NCBI RefSeq assembly: GCF_000237925.1
Contig: NC_031495.1
Span: forward strand, 25,252,872-25,316,871
DNA: 64,000 nucleotides
Reading direction: 5' to 3'
Origin: Schistosoma mansoni
Taxonomy: Eukaryota > Platyhelminthes > Trematoda > Strigeidida > Schistosomatidae
Below, one piece after another: positions 1 through 11,859 of the stretch (position 1 is its first letter; the number at the start of each line of letters is the position of its first letter). The notes under the pieces were generated by a model. The model was not told the DNA's origin. It searched no databases and was given only the letters and a program-made list of their open reading frames with translations. The position numbers and the translations under genes were made by a program.

Positions 1-537
1 GAATACTCTATATTTTATAAATTCGATGTAAAAACCAACTATCATTACAACAGTAAAGTAACAGAAAGTCCGAACTGACAAAACCAAACAGATAAATATA
101 CTTCTTTACAAAATTAGCCCTTAATCTACTTGAGAAATAGGACAACAGTAACCATATTCAAAAATATTCTTAACCAAGAGGGCATTAATGTTAGTATCGA
201 AAGAAAGAAACTATTCTTCAATATAAACAAACATGCTTAAAAAGACAAACGCAAAACTCATACGCATAAGTACGTTAAAGTATAAAGTTAAATTTTTGTA
301 ATAATAGTACTAGGAAACCAGATGGGATAATCTTATATATATTTTTAAATGATTCCTTTCCTTTCAAAAACTGTAACAAACAAGCAGACTGTAAGGAAGA
401 ACGTTTTGCTCAATAATATCTGTTTAGATACATTCAGAAAGTATTTCAACAAACGTTGATCTTTTAACAGTGTTTCCTAAAAAAAAATAGCATACAAAAC
501 ATGCAAAATATGCATACGGCTGGACTAATATCATTAC

Positions 538-2661
538 CTGTAAGAGCCATCTACGTGTGGTACACGCTGTTTCAAATCGACCACTGGGGCTAGTGTTGTG
601 CGAGAACTCCACTGAGCATTGGAAGAATCTGTGGCTGGGCGTCGACCCTGAGCACGTTTCACAGCCATGTGGGATTGCATTAATTTTAAACTAGAAAATT
701 AAATAAAACTGATTAAATACAGACAAAATTAACTCATGAATATGTATTTCAGCAAAAGTCTAATTAAATTGAAGAACTGTACAAAAACGTATAGATTAAG
801 TTTACTAACTCGGACTTAATATGCTTAGGAAAACCAATGAAAAGGAAGAAACCTCAAGATTACAACATAGTTTAAAGAAAAAGAAAGAGAATAGACAGAC
901 TGTTTTATAACTTTCAAATTACATCAAAGAGGCAGGGAAGTGAAAACAGGTTTGCAAGAAAATGATTAGAAAAGTGATCATTTCAAGTTTTAGCCCATAA
1001 CAAAACCACACAGATAAGAATCATTAGAATGTTCCGGAAAGAAAAGTAAATAAGTATAGATTATCTCCAAGATTTGGCATCATTCTAACTATGGACTTCA
1101 ACTAGTGATTTCTTACATTCTGAGGACAGTATACAGTTCGCAGCACTATTCCAACAGTACACAAAAACACTATACACTGACGTTAACATTTAATTGTCCT
1201 TTACTTCGTTTTTAACTGGACGTGAATGTTTGAACAAAATATTCACCCTTCGGCAGGTTCTGAAAAATCGATATACTTTTAAACGTCCGACTATAGTTGT
1301 GTTCCTTGACCTTGGGGAAGAGTTCGACTCCTTTGATAGCAAGGTTCTATGGAAGTGTCAGTCATTGAGAGGAGTACCAAAGAAGTACACCAACCCTGTA
1401 CAGGCTCTCTACTTGGACACTTTTCATTGAGTCAGAGCTTATCGCGAACTGTCATCAAAATCGGTTACTTTCCAGGGGTTGATCTACCTGGAGACCAACT
1501 TGTTTACTTAGAATACGCGGATGATATGGTTCTGTTTGATGGAGACACTGACAAAATACAGTCTTTTGACCGCCTTAAGCAACAATGTAAGCATGTCTGG
1601 GATGAGGTTCTCTCCCCCCAAATGTGAAATACTACTTCAGGATTGGCTTGCGTCAGCGTTTGAAGTAATGGTAGGGAGTGAAGTGCTTGAACGCATAGAC
1701 CGCTTTAATTATCTTGGGATTCTCATCACTACTATTCTGGGATTCGGCCAGACAGTTTCATCTTTCTTTGCTAATGGAGCATGCCAAATCAAACCGATGT
1801 GCATACGTACCAGGTTCTACTCTGTGACTGAATGATATTATTAACAATATTGCTATATTAGTGGGATATTTTCTCAACATCCGATGGGAGTATTATGGAG
1901 GGATTTCTCCAAGACAAAGAAAAATGGGGAATTATGATGAAGAAAGTAATAACCAAAATAAAGTTTATTTACATTTATTTGACACACTTCAACTTTACGC
2001 ATACCCACTTAACTACGCGTACATACACATAAAATGGGGACCAAAAACAGAAAGTAAAAACCATTCATTGTTTACATTAGCCACGATAATCAATCATTAT
2101 AATCTCTTGCAGTAAACACATATATAAAATTATAATGCAGATGAGTAAAAAGTATGATAACTATGAATGTACTACTGAAAAAGTAAATCATGTTACCTAC
2201 CGCTATATTCTAGTGATTAACTATACTATGCATTTCAATATACCTACATATTAATTGTTTTAGGATGAATATATTTGTATAATGGTAATACAATCTATAA
2301 ATTTTCCCATTAGTATTGTTTAGTATGAAATTAAATTGTAAGTAGATGTAAATACAGGCAAAGAAGGGATGAAGAATAAAATAGCAAACCAATATTATTC
2401 TTAGTCAGTTATCTCACCAACTGAAAGAGTAAACTAATTTAAAGCCAATGAATAAATGATAACTTACCTGGAATTTGAATTGACTGAAGAAGGATTCATA
2501 TTGAATTGATTAGATGATACATCAGATTCCGACCAGTTAGCAGTGACACGCAAACCAACCAATGGAGCATTTCCTGACTTATTAGACGACTCGCTTGATG
2601 TTAAATTATCGAGAGGTGTTCCGTCTAAAATATCCAAGTCATCATATAAACTTGACGTCAT
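538..2661 (-). CDS. RBM17: SPF45/RBM17-type splicing factor, N-terminal part (exons 1-2)
   Basis: Two coding exons are visible on the minus strand: 2661-2468 (64 codons plus two bases) and 690-538 (one base, 50 codons, two bases). The donors are GTAAGTT and GTAATG and the acceptor is TTCTAG; the phases agree. The protein begins MTSSLYDDLD and exon 2 reads LKLMQSHMAVKRAQG, later TTLAPVVDLKQR. The family N-terminus has an SLYDDL start, a KLLQS..VKKA stretch and a VLAPVIDLKR motif in the same order, so the assignment rests on three ordered matches. In animals SPF45 is a nuclear spliceosome factor acting at 3' splice sites. Its G-patch and C-terminal RRM-like (UHM) domain would lie in later exons left of base 1. 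The start is the ATG at 2661; the frame continues open upstream of it to 2778, so a longer N-terminus is possible but would not match the family. About 115 residues are seen. Intron 1 (691-2467) holds a decayed RTE fragment in opposite orientation. Confidence 0.85.
1200..1815 (+). mobile_element. RTE (SR2-type) reverse transcriptase fragment, dead
   Basis: Three overlapping short plus-strand frames together follow an RTE reverse transcriptase. IFTLRQVLKNRYTFKRPT and the FLDL stretch correspond to the fingers/palm region, GVPKKY follows, and EYADDMVLFDG around 1510-1545 is the catalytic YADD box. FNYLGILI near 1700 is the thumb-side motif. The pieces lie in different frames and the endonuclease and 3' end are missing, so it is a truncated pseudo-copy. 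It closely resembles the longer element at 55830-58510. It sits antisense in intron 1 of the RBM17-like gene. Confidence 0.8.
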
Positions 2662-5312
2662 TATTTTAAACTGAAGCTTCGATCCTATGAAGTCAGCAAA
2701 ACAATTGAAAAAGAACAATAATTCATTAGGTAGAAAAGTTCGACGATTCAAAGCGTAACACAATCTACAAGCATTCATTTATACAAGAAAGAATTTTACG
2801 AATCACACTTTAATCAACTGAATTTATTAAGATTATTATTTGGGATCTATACAGACAGTACGGTCTATAAGTTTGGATTTCTATAACCTAGAAGCTCGAT
2901 TACAATAACAGTTGTAACATCCTTGAACAACCTTCCATACTATCTAAAATTTACGAAATAATTTAATAAATAAAATTCATCTAACTTAATCTAGACTGAA
3001 AAAAGTTCGCAAATTTATAAACTTAGAAGAACCCTCAAGTAATATAGAACTCTAACCAACTGCATTTGTTTAAAGAAGTTAATATAGTTGTACAGGATCT
3101 TTATATTTAGTATCAGGGATGCAAACTAGAAAAAAGTCATCAAGAAAAAATTCTCTGACTTATTAATTTTATAGACCAGATTCTTTCAGATTAGCTATTT
3201 GTAACTGAAAAAGAAAATAATGGTAGTATATGTGAGCAACTACAACCATGCTTGAGTCAATGTAAAGCCTTTTTAAGGTGAAAACTGAAAAAAAATTAGA
3301 TATTTGAATGTAATGAACACTAGAAAGTGGAGTATAGATACGAAGCCTAAATTATTTGGAAATACACGCATAAAGTATGACATTAAACGGTACTTCTTTC
3401 TAGAGTGAAACAAAAATCCAGCCTGTTTTCAGCACAACTATTGTAACAAATCAGAAAACAAAATTTGAATACGAATTAAATTTTAAAAAAATAGATCGGG
3501 AATAGTAATGATCTCGAACATTTATAGTTAAGAAATATAGGGATTATATAGTTAGTGATTTACGTGAAAACAACAAATTATTTCCGACTTTAACTTTAGA
3601 ATGAAGCTGACTTTTATGACAAAAAAGATAGGTATGCAGAAATGTCAACTGGGGCAAATGATAACCGATTCAGAACTCTTAAATGAGTTTACTGTCCAGC
3701 GGGAGGCATTGCTATAAAATGAGTGATTACATGCAAAATATACTTAAGCGCAAATACGAAGACATACAAAAAGCATATTAATAAACATCTGTACACTAAT
3801 GTATTAGACTGATATTATTATTAACTACTAAGCAGGTGCCACAGATTTGAACATTTTCTCACTGCATGGGAAATTATACTACGACTCACTGATCAAATGT
3901 ATTACGGTGAATAATTGACATCTCATTTTATGTTTGTTGAGATTCCTTTTAATATGGTTTTACTGTTACAAGTAAATTAGAGAGGACTGAACAGTACTCA
4001 ATAGTTTTTTCCAACTGAATACAGTAAATCTGAATCATTTCACTCTGACTTAATGTCTAAATGGTGTACCTTTTCTGGCAAACCTCAATTACCAATTTAA
4101 TCAAGCATTTATACTCCAATTTTCTGTAAAATGGATAATTACTATATGGTTAATGAGGTTAGAAAGAACAGAAAACTATACTCTCAATGTATAAAAGCAT
4201 TAACACTATAACGGACAAGTAGATAGCAGAAAGCACAATCGACATATCACTAAAGTAATATTTCAGAGCAACCATTATTCACAGCACCAAACAGACGTAT
4301 CAAAAAGAATACACACTGCATTAGTTCAGCTTTATTTTCTGTACAGAACAGAAAATTGTACATAAAATCGACGTAACGACGTACTACATGAAGGCGTACA
4401 AAGCACTTGTTCAATAATTAAGCATAATCAATCCAACATACTATGAACGCATATTTTTTATTGTATGATTAAGAACAAAAAGATCACAAGATATACAAAC
4501 ACAACAGAGTTGATAATATTTAATTTAGAGGGAATTTTCTTTCAAACAAAAGTAAAAATCAAAGGCAGTTGTAGGTCAACCATCAACATTAGCAGTAACA
4601 ATTTTATGTACTGTTATTAATCAGTGAAATTGGATTCACAAATAGATTAATACATAATTGTGATTTCTTAAGACAAAAACTGTAAAAATCATGTAATATA
4701 CAATCATGTGTTTTTTATATTTTGTTCACATTGTCGAATACTGAAGAAATTTATAAAACGGTATGAAATTTTAAAACATAGTTTGAATTTTGTATTTTTT
4801 TTCTTTGCTTTGATTGAGCGCCTAGATAATAATGAGAATTCGTTGTATGGTTTATAATAATGCATTTTCTAAAAGAAAGAATCCAGTAAATAAGACGGAA
4901 ACTATGCGTAAAATTCTGAAGGAGAAATTAGTAACATTCAAGAGTGTTTCTTTTTTATTGCACATGAGTATATATATAGTTGTTCATTTCATAATAACGT
5001 GTAGAATATTTGATTATTTGCCAACCAATCTTTCTTTTCGAATTCATAAATATTAAACATTATGAACACATCGTTACAATTGGAGTACATAGTAGTTACA
5101 AAACATAACTCAAAAACGTTATTTATACAATAAGTTGTGGAGATTTATAAAAGCAACAAGATAGATTCTTTCGTTGAGTGACAAGCAATTTTACAGTGGT
5201 TAAAGATATTTTGAAAGACTAACGAAAAACAACTAAGAAAACAAAAAAATGAAAGAACTTGGGTAGAACTTTTAGCATCATTTTTAGGATAAACGAATTA
5301 TCAACACATTTT
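2662..5312. other. Intergenic AT-rich region, no gene seen
   Basis: This stretch separates the 5' end of the RBM17-like gene from the 3' end of the ZDHHC5/8-like gene. Bases 2662-2800 probably carry the RBM17 5' UTR. I see no frame with recognisable protein motifs; the 74-codon plus frame at 4832-5056 is AT-rich and featureless. No transposon signature is evident by eye. Confidence 0.5.
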
Positions 5313-6902
5313 CTAAACTGAGATCTCAAAAGTCCCATCAGGGGAATTAGAATCATCATCCTTTTGCCATCGTCTGACCAAATGATTAGGATCCCTAGGT
5401 CCAGTTGTTTGCATTCGATTGTTTGGTGCATTCAATTTAGAAATTCGATTATGCGGAGGTAATGGTGGCGTAGGACGTGAACCAGCTTGTGTCATAACTG
5501 AAGGACAATGAGTCGAACCAAATGACTGAGGTACATATTTTGCAGCTGATTGTTCATTTGTACGTGGACTACCTATGAAGTAACTAGATCCATCCACTTG
5601 AACCCCATGAGGATTACTGAAATAAGGTGGTTTAACCAAACGTAGATTAGAAGATGCTGTGGTGTTACCAAATTGACTAGCTGTATCAACCGGCAAGAAA
5701 TATGGTACTGATTTAGAGATACCGTGAGGAGGTACAAGTGGAGGCCAAAATGGACGAGCATGAGAAATATTTGTCTGGGAGCTATGGGGAGGTAGAGGTG
5801 GAGGAAGACTATGAAGTGACTGTGGAGATAAATGATTGGCAACTTCATTATGGGGTAGTAAGTGTCTTTGGTCTACTTGCATTCCGGGACACCGAGAATA
5901 AACGTGATGTGGAACTTCATGACGGCATTGTTCGGATCTCATTGATTTCACGAAACCCCTTGATATATTGCTAGTTGGTAGATTTACAGATTCAGGGGTG
6001 GAACAAGCAAGTGTAGCTGATGTGACATAATGTATACCACGACCTATTGAAGGAGAATAAGATTTAGATGGAAACTGTGTGCCATTAAACTCCTGAGGAG
6101 TGCTGAATTGTTCAGCAGTAACAACACGTGGTTGAGAAAATGGCGTACCATATGAATTTACGGGTAAGGTGACTCGATCACGGATATTCGTCATCGAATT
6201 AGATGATGTACAAGGACACGTACTTTCATTGGAACGGGAAGAAAAATCACGTGAAGAACTTCTGGCAATTTCAGTAGTGGCACTTTGATCTTGTTGTCTG
6301 AGATGAAGTGAATTACTCGACTTACTTTGGTTTTCAATGGTAAGTTTTTGCAACTGACGTCCCCGAATTAAATCAACGTCCGAATACGCTTGAGATCCTA
6401 GAAGTGGAGTTAAATGATCACTTTTTGTGCCTAAACGATCTCTATCAGATACAGTTTTTGCGGGAACATTAGTAGCTGTTACAACAGAATTGATATTAGA
6501 ATTAAAGCCAGCACTATTTTCACTTGATATATATTTTGGTGCATTTGTCCCGAATAGTAGACTTTTACCTTGATCTTTGTTACCTAAAGACTTTGACTTT
6601 GTTCCTCCTAAAGCAAGACTTGAATTTGTCTTATTTAATTCTCCAGTCCTTCCAAAAACAGGAGATTGAGATCTAGACATAAGGTTTTCATTGGTGGAGG
6701 TTGCATTTGAAAACTCTTTAAGGGATAAAACTTTTGATTGTGGGTTGGGTGAAAGAGAATTGTTTAGTTCATGATGAACACTTGATATTAATTCGGATGT
6801 GTTTCGTTGATCAGAAGAGTGATTGACTATATTTTCCAAATCCACTTTTTCACAAACGACTTCTTTCTGTTTAACAATATCAACCGGGTTTTTAGATGAT
6901 TT
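5313..6902 (-). CDS. ZDHHC8: ZDHHC5/8-like last exon: cytoplasmic tail
   Basis: This single 1590-base exon encodes residues 294-822. It begins [12 protein letters not shown] directly after a TTGTAG acceptor and ends GTFEISV then TAG. The tail is rich in Ser, Asn and Pro, with no folded domain visible. It has two proline clusters, LPPPLPPH and TPPLPPH, of the kind bound by SH3 domains, and the final class II-like PDZ ligand. The exon starts and ends in phase 0, so it fits exon 7 without any missing exon. Open frames on the opposite strand here (for example 5738-5974) are shadows. Confidence 0.9.
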   Translation of the reverse strand, partial: KSSKNPVDIVKQKEVVCEKVDLENIVNHSSDQRNTSELISSVHHELNNSLSPNPQSKVLSLKEFSNATSTNENLMSRSQSPVFGRTGELNKTNSSLALGGTKSKSLGNKDQGKSLLFGTNAPKYISSENSAGFNSNINSVVTATNVPAKTVSDRDRLGTKSDHLTPLLGSQAYSDVDLIRGRQLQKLTIENQSKSSNSLHLRQQDQSATTEIARSSSRDFSSRSNESTCPCTSSNSMTNIRDRVTLPVNSYGTPFSQPRVVTAEQFSTPQEFNGTQFPSKSYSPSIGRGIHYVTSATLACSTPESVNLPTSNISRGFVKSMRSEQCRHEVPHHVYSRCPGMQVDQRHLLPHNEVANHLSPQSLHSLPPPLPPHSSQTNISHARPFWPPLVPPHGISKSVPYFLPVDTASQFGNTTASSNLRLVKPPYFSNPHGVQVDGSSYFIGSPRTNEQSAAKYVPQSFGSTHCPSVMTQAGSRPTPPLPPHNRISKLNAPNNRMQTTGPRDPNHLVRRWQKDDDSNSPDGTFEISV

Positions 6903-9900
6903 CTACAAGGATACAAAAAAAATATTGTCACACAAAAACTAAAAACAATAAGTTTAACAATAAATTTTTCGATCATTTTTAACGCAAATGAACGTGAAAG
7001 ATAATAGTTTGTGAAGGAACAAAGAGTAGCAGTAATTCATTATGAACCAACTAAATCATTTTACAGAACTTATGAATGTTGGTTTGAGCCATATTGGTAG
7101 TTGAAGGCTACCTGATTGAGGTCCATGTGATAACTGCTCTTAATCGTTGAGTACACTAGGCAACATAGATCAGAATCGGTCATAGCGACAAACACCCATT
7201 TATTTTTTATCTTCTAGATCATCAATCCCAGAATATATTCACACATATCCTTCCATTCTTTCTTCTTAAACCTTATTCTTTATGTCCAATCTTTTTAATC
7301 ATGATTGCTACTACAATTATTTTGACCACATATTTATCCATTTTATTAATTCCACCTTGCGTTAACAAGGTATAAAAAATCGAGTTAACCAAAATTTGTG
7401 CAAGTTTCTACGTTGATTATGACTGATAGACAGAACTCATTCCAACAACATATATGTAGACTTGGTCTATATAACTTTGTAATATGAATATTCAACCAGT
7501 TGGCTAGAAAATCAAGACTTTAGTCAAACAAAATGCACAAATAATAGATGTCATATGGTGTTTATATATTACCGATTCATAGGCTTGGCCATTAAAGTGT
7601 GTTGTGAGGTCAAACTCTGACTATCCAGATATAGGATGTGATAACCAGTCAAACAATCGGTACTAAAATCAACCTCGTTTATAACGTAGTACACTAATCT
7701 ATTAATTAGGTGGAACAGGAGTATTTCTCTGTATTTACTTAATAATTCATTAATATGAAGCACATGGGTTGTACTGGTTTAATTTCATAATTAGACGGTT
7801 TTTAAAAAAAACTGACGACTGAATAGTCGTTAGTAGAAACGGTTACAAAACTCTGAAAGTAAAACTTAGGACTGTTATCATGAAGACAAAATCAGTACCA
7901 AGTGATTTTCACACAAGGTAAATCTCAATACAACTGAACAGCTGAGTTGAACTGCGTTACAACAGTTTTAGTCTTAATTACCATTCTAAACCACTTAAAT
8001 CTCATCGCAACTGAAAAGTTGCTAAAAGAACGTCATATTTTGTGACTTTTCGGGCTGATAAATGTTCAGTGCTAGTGTTATTAATTGACCAAAACAAGCT
8101 GACTGTGGTCGATCTGAGTTAAAAGTAGAACTCGGCAGCTTTCAAACAATCACATGAATTGACAACGGAGTGGTCAACCGGCAGAAAATATCCTGTGCCA
8201 TAACAGTTGTTATGAATTTCAGCATATATTTAACAGACTAATATTTGAACGAAGAATATTCTTTTCGATAAATCCTCTTCAGGTTCTACAATTATATATC
8301 CAAATTAACAACCCAAAAAATGATAAGGTTAAGGGCAAAGTACATCGCTTAAAGTTAAAGCATGTGAATTAAGGATTGTCGAACAAAATAGAATAAAATT
8401 GTTAACGTTGACTCATATGGAATGATAATTTGAATCAGTTTATATGATAAGTAAAAAATTAAGATCCATGATCAGAACCTGGAGTGAATTTATTAAAAAG
8501 GTTATTCTTCGTCCAAATATCAGTCTTTTAATGTGATAGGGATTTTTAAACAATTAATATATTTAACAACTAAGAGAATAAGAAAGTGGATATGTTAGTG
8601 AAGTTTATAGAACCGCATTCAGCGATTGAGATGAATTACCCATAAACATAAGTAGCGCATGATCACTAGACAATAAATAGCCGAAAATACATGCCTAAAT
8701 TTGATTTTAATTACCACAAGGCGAAAAAGGATAAGGCACAAAGTAACCTACTTCAGCAATAATAGAAATCATATAAAGATACATGTGCTTGCTAAGGGAG
8801 GAAGGAATTTCGTCTATGGGTTGATGACTAGTAGATATATACATAAGATCTTTTACATGAAGCGTGAACAATCAGTTAAAAACTTACTAATACTTAGTAT
8901 CAGTATACATTAAATTGTATTCATGGAGACGCCCCCAAATGCCCTGGTACGACCGAGAGCGGGGAGAGTCCGCTCTCCCTCTCCAAATGCTCTCACATGG
9001 CCACGCGTATATAGCCTCTGCCAGGGAAGTCCTACTCACTGCCTTCTCGTGGCGGGGGTGTTTTTTACGAAAGTGAGAGGACGAAAAGCGAATGTCCGGC
9101 GCTTTAACCGGGTTGGTGAACATGGAAAGTTCACCTAGGGGAGTTAGAAAACCCTGATCCCAAACCAATGGTGCACATGGGCTCCAGTATCCTGAGGGAA
9201 CAAATGGTGTATGAACCAATTGTTAGTCACTGGCTACCATGGGAATGCATCTCCTCATGATGCTTCACTGCCTTGTGGGTTAGACCTTTAGGTCAAAGGC
9301 TAGGGGTGTGGCCCCCTGAGAAAACCACCTGCTTTGGTTTGGGCACCCGGGCAGTATCACAGCCCACACACAAATAAATGAAATGACACATTTCTTTTGT
9401 GTGGTGCATATGTATCCGGTGCCCTTTGTACCAATATGTATGTGATTAAATAAATAAATAAATTCATGGAGACTTTACAAGTAGTAAGACTAGAGGTCTT
9501 ATTTAACTGGGAGTATATTTTTTAGTTTAATCTACAGATTAAAGAATCAAAACAACGTATTAGGAAAACAGATATTTACGAAATACTACGGCAGGATGAA
9601 TTAACTTACAAAAGTATCAGGAAGTTTGTAATTATTGGATCCAGAGCGCAAATTTGATGTCTGACGGTGTTTGATAGGTTTGCCATTATAAGATATTTCC
9701 CACATATCAATTTCTGCTACATTTGGTCGATTCAATCTACATCAAAAATATAAAATGAACTGAGGAAACGAAACTTACATAGGTGGTTGGGAGGTACAAA
9801 AAATGTGTAGCCAGTTCTTGCAAATGCCGCGATCATAAGGGTTCATATCAAGATCATATTTTGAAGTGACCTTTGAAATTATGAAGGAAAAAATGTTGCA

Positions 9901-11467
9901 GCATGAGGACATAACAATAATGAGGTCAACAACTGAAATAAGAGTAAGTTACATTACTATCATTAAACAGTTATAGAATCATACTTGAGAACAGAGTGAC
10001 TATTGTCTTACGAGGATGAAATTGAAGTCTATTACAAAAAATAAGTTGCAAGAATTAATAGATATCAGAGATATACCTAAAATATTAAAATTATACATAT
10101 TATTTTAAGCCTAAAGTGTAACGGCGAATTTCAAACGTTTAGTACTAAACTATCATACTCCAAAACTTTGTTGTCTTTTATAAGAAGTCCTATAACAATT
10201 GGTTTGTTGGTTTTTATTTATCAGTTACTCTGGAGATACATAGACACAGGTAAGACACTGTTGAAATGAAATTACGTTGTAATACCAGACTAGAAACATT
10301 GACCGAAAGGTCGCCAGGAGTTTTCCATTATTTAAATCTTGCAATCAAAAGTCATACAGTTAGTTGATCCATCAGTGTTGTGGCTGTACAAGCTAACCCA
10401 TGAAGCACATGAATCCCAAATTGTGGATAATTTAGACCACTAAAGTCAAATCGGTATCTTATTGAAGATCTTTAAATCCATGCTCAAATCCCAAGTCATA
10501 GCGGATACACTCCCCTGATATATGGGAATTAGCTAACTCAGCAGGTTAGTGTCGACAACTTTAAGATATTTATACGAAAATATCTTGATGAAATATGCCG
10601 TGATAAAACTCTCGGGTGAAAGTCGCCTAAGACTTACCTGTTCATTTGTAGTTCGTCCTTTGCTGACTAGAAAAATGTGAAATCCTGTCAGACCTAGCAC
10701 AGGAAGCAGCAATAAGCCTACCAAAATTAACACACCAATGCTGAAAGACAAGTTAAGGAATACCAAAAGTTTTGTTTACATTTAAAAAGATACAAGATAA
10801 AGGATACGCAATAATGACTTTGTAGTGAGAGAGCTCATTTGTACGCATCAGGACATACGTCATGGACACGCCAAAAACAATTATCATATGAAGAGTTAAT
10901 GTGAGTAGGAACGAGAAAAAATATCGATAGTTCCGTTTCCCAATACAATTGTTCAGCCAAGGACAATGATGATCAAACGTCTAAAAATCTTTTGGCAGAC
11001 TGAACAACTTACATCAATGCAATGTTTGCAAATAGAGCAATGAGAACAGCGAGGAGGTCTGTAAAATTCACATGTGACACACCATTTTAAACGGGTGGAA
11101 ACTCCATTGATGTCGACAGACTTATACATCACAGTACGAGGGGAACCCTTCTCAACAGTAGTCATCTTTTCACCGGGAACACCTAATCAAAAACGGTTAG
11201 TGTGAGGCCCAAGACGCACCCATAGCATAATATCCAGGGTCCATGAAGGTTGCTTTGCCGAATGCAGATACCACAAAGAAAAACAGCAAAGAATGGAATA
11301 CAATAAATGCATAACTAGTTTCTTTGCTAAAATCCCAACAACTGAAAAGTTAATAACAAGCTTACAATAACCTACATAAACACTAAATACAGGACAGTAA
11401 GAAATATAAGGAGAAACCAAGCAATCAGAGCTGGACCAATATTCTTCGAAAAGGCTTGGCAACTCAT
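5313..11467 (-). CDS. ZDHHC8: DHHC palmitoyltransferase, ZDHHC5/8 type, complete
   Basis: Eight coding exons on the minus strand join in phase: 11467-11376, 11341-11220, 11182-11013, 10980-10808, 10740-10638, 9870-9779, 9736-9610 and 6902-5313. They give 2469 bases, 822 residues plus stop. Membrane segments are near residues 9-30, 41-58, 148-171 and 186-209. A DPG motif lies at 65-67 and the cysteine-rich domain runs from about 104 to 142, with CxxC, HC and [12 protein letters not shown]; the acyl-accepting cysteine is C134. TTNE at 216-219 is the TTxE motif and NPYDRG near 230 is the post-TTxE aromatic/Asn region. The last four residues, EISV, equal the PDZ-binding end of vertebrate ZDHHC5/8. 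Such enzymes S-palmitoylate proteins at the plasma membrane and endosomes. The start ATG has an in-frame TGA just upstream. The intron of 2.7 kb before the last exon contains a SINE-like insertion. The tail is longer than in vertebrates and serine-rich. Confidence 0.93.
8919..8930. repeat. Target-site duplication, left
   Basis: ATTCATGGAGAC is repeated exactly at 9462-9473 on the other side of the retroposon. Confidence 0.85.
8931..9461 (+). mobile_element. SINE-like retroposon copy 1, full length
   Basis: This ~530-bp element starts GCCCCCAAATGCCCTGG and ends in a simple (AAAT)n tail. It aligns along its whole length with the element at 54680-55201, with scattered substitutions. It is flanked by a perfect 12-base direct repeat, ATTCATGGAGAC, at 8919-8930 and 9462-9473, the signature of target-primed reverse transcription. 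It is more GC-rich than its surroundings. No long frame is shared intact between copies and I see no convincing tRNA-type A or B box, so the pol III label is unproven. It could be the non-autonomous partner of a LINE. Confidence 0.85.
9462..9473. repeat. Target-site duplication, right
   Basis: Exact partner of 8919-8930, directly after the A-rich tail. Confidence 0.85.
10638..11182 (-). CDS. ZDHHC8: ZDHHC5/8-like catalytic core (exons 3-5)
   Basis: Exon 3 (11182-11013) carries [16 protein letters not shown] and SICKHCID, the zinc-ligand half of the cysteine-rich domain. Exon 4 (10980-10808) begins TFDHHCPW, so a short 32-base intron (11012-10981) splits the domain just before the catalytic motif. 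Exon 5 (10740-10638) encodes the fourth membrane helix and GRTTNEQ. Donors are GTAAGT (twice) and GTATCC; acceptors are TTTTAG and TTTCAG. All zinc and catalytic residues expected of an active DHHC enzyme are present. Confidence 0.93.
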
Positions 11468-11859
11468 AGTCCATCAGTAACGAAAACCCCATCAATTGTT
11501 AACATAACGGTGATTCGATTGAACATGCCGGCATCTCGAGCGGATAGCATAAACAAATGGCATGATAGTACTAATCGCTTAGAGTAAAAAATCACGTAGC
11601 TTTCGTAAGGTTTTACTACTTACACTTCAAATAAACCGGATAATCTCCTCTGACTCAAGTTCTGGTTGTAAATGATAGTGTTAGTTAATATTTAGTGTGG
11701 TTTCAAGTTACTTCGATTGCTTATAGATGGAATAGGATAAGAGTGAATTTTGTTTCATCTCAATTAGTCATTTTTCTAACAAGTAACTTAAGACTGTCAG
11801 CAACACTTTTCATGTCCAGATTCAGATCTGTGTAGTAAAGATAGAAGGCTTATGGCCTG
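11468..11859. other. Upstream region of the ZDHHC5/8-like gene
   Basis: About 390 bases between the start codon and the 3' end of a CR1-like element. It should contain the 5' UTR and promoter, but I see no certain TATA box or upstream exon. The CR1 3' end points toward the gene's 5' flank. Confidence 0.5.

Larger units (their letters stand above)
6903..9609 (-). other. ZDHHC5/8-like intron 7
   Basis: A 2.7-kb intron bounded by a GTAAGT donor at 9609 and a TTGTAG acceptor ending at 6903. It contains the plus-strand retroposon at 8931-9461. The remainder is AT-rich; the part near 7080-7200 looks like a dispersed low-copy repeat but I have no second copy in the window to prove it. No coding frame is convincing. 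Confidence 0.7.

Noticed and set aside
5738-5974. 78-codon plus-strand frame with acidic composition
   Set aside because: It is the antisense shadow of the proline-rich ZDHHC5/8 tail exon.
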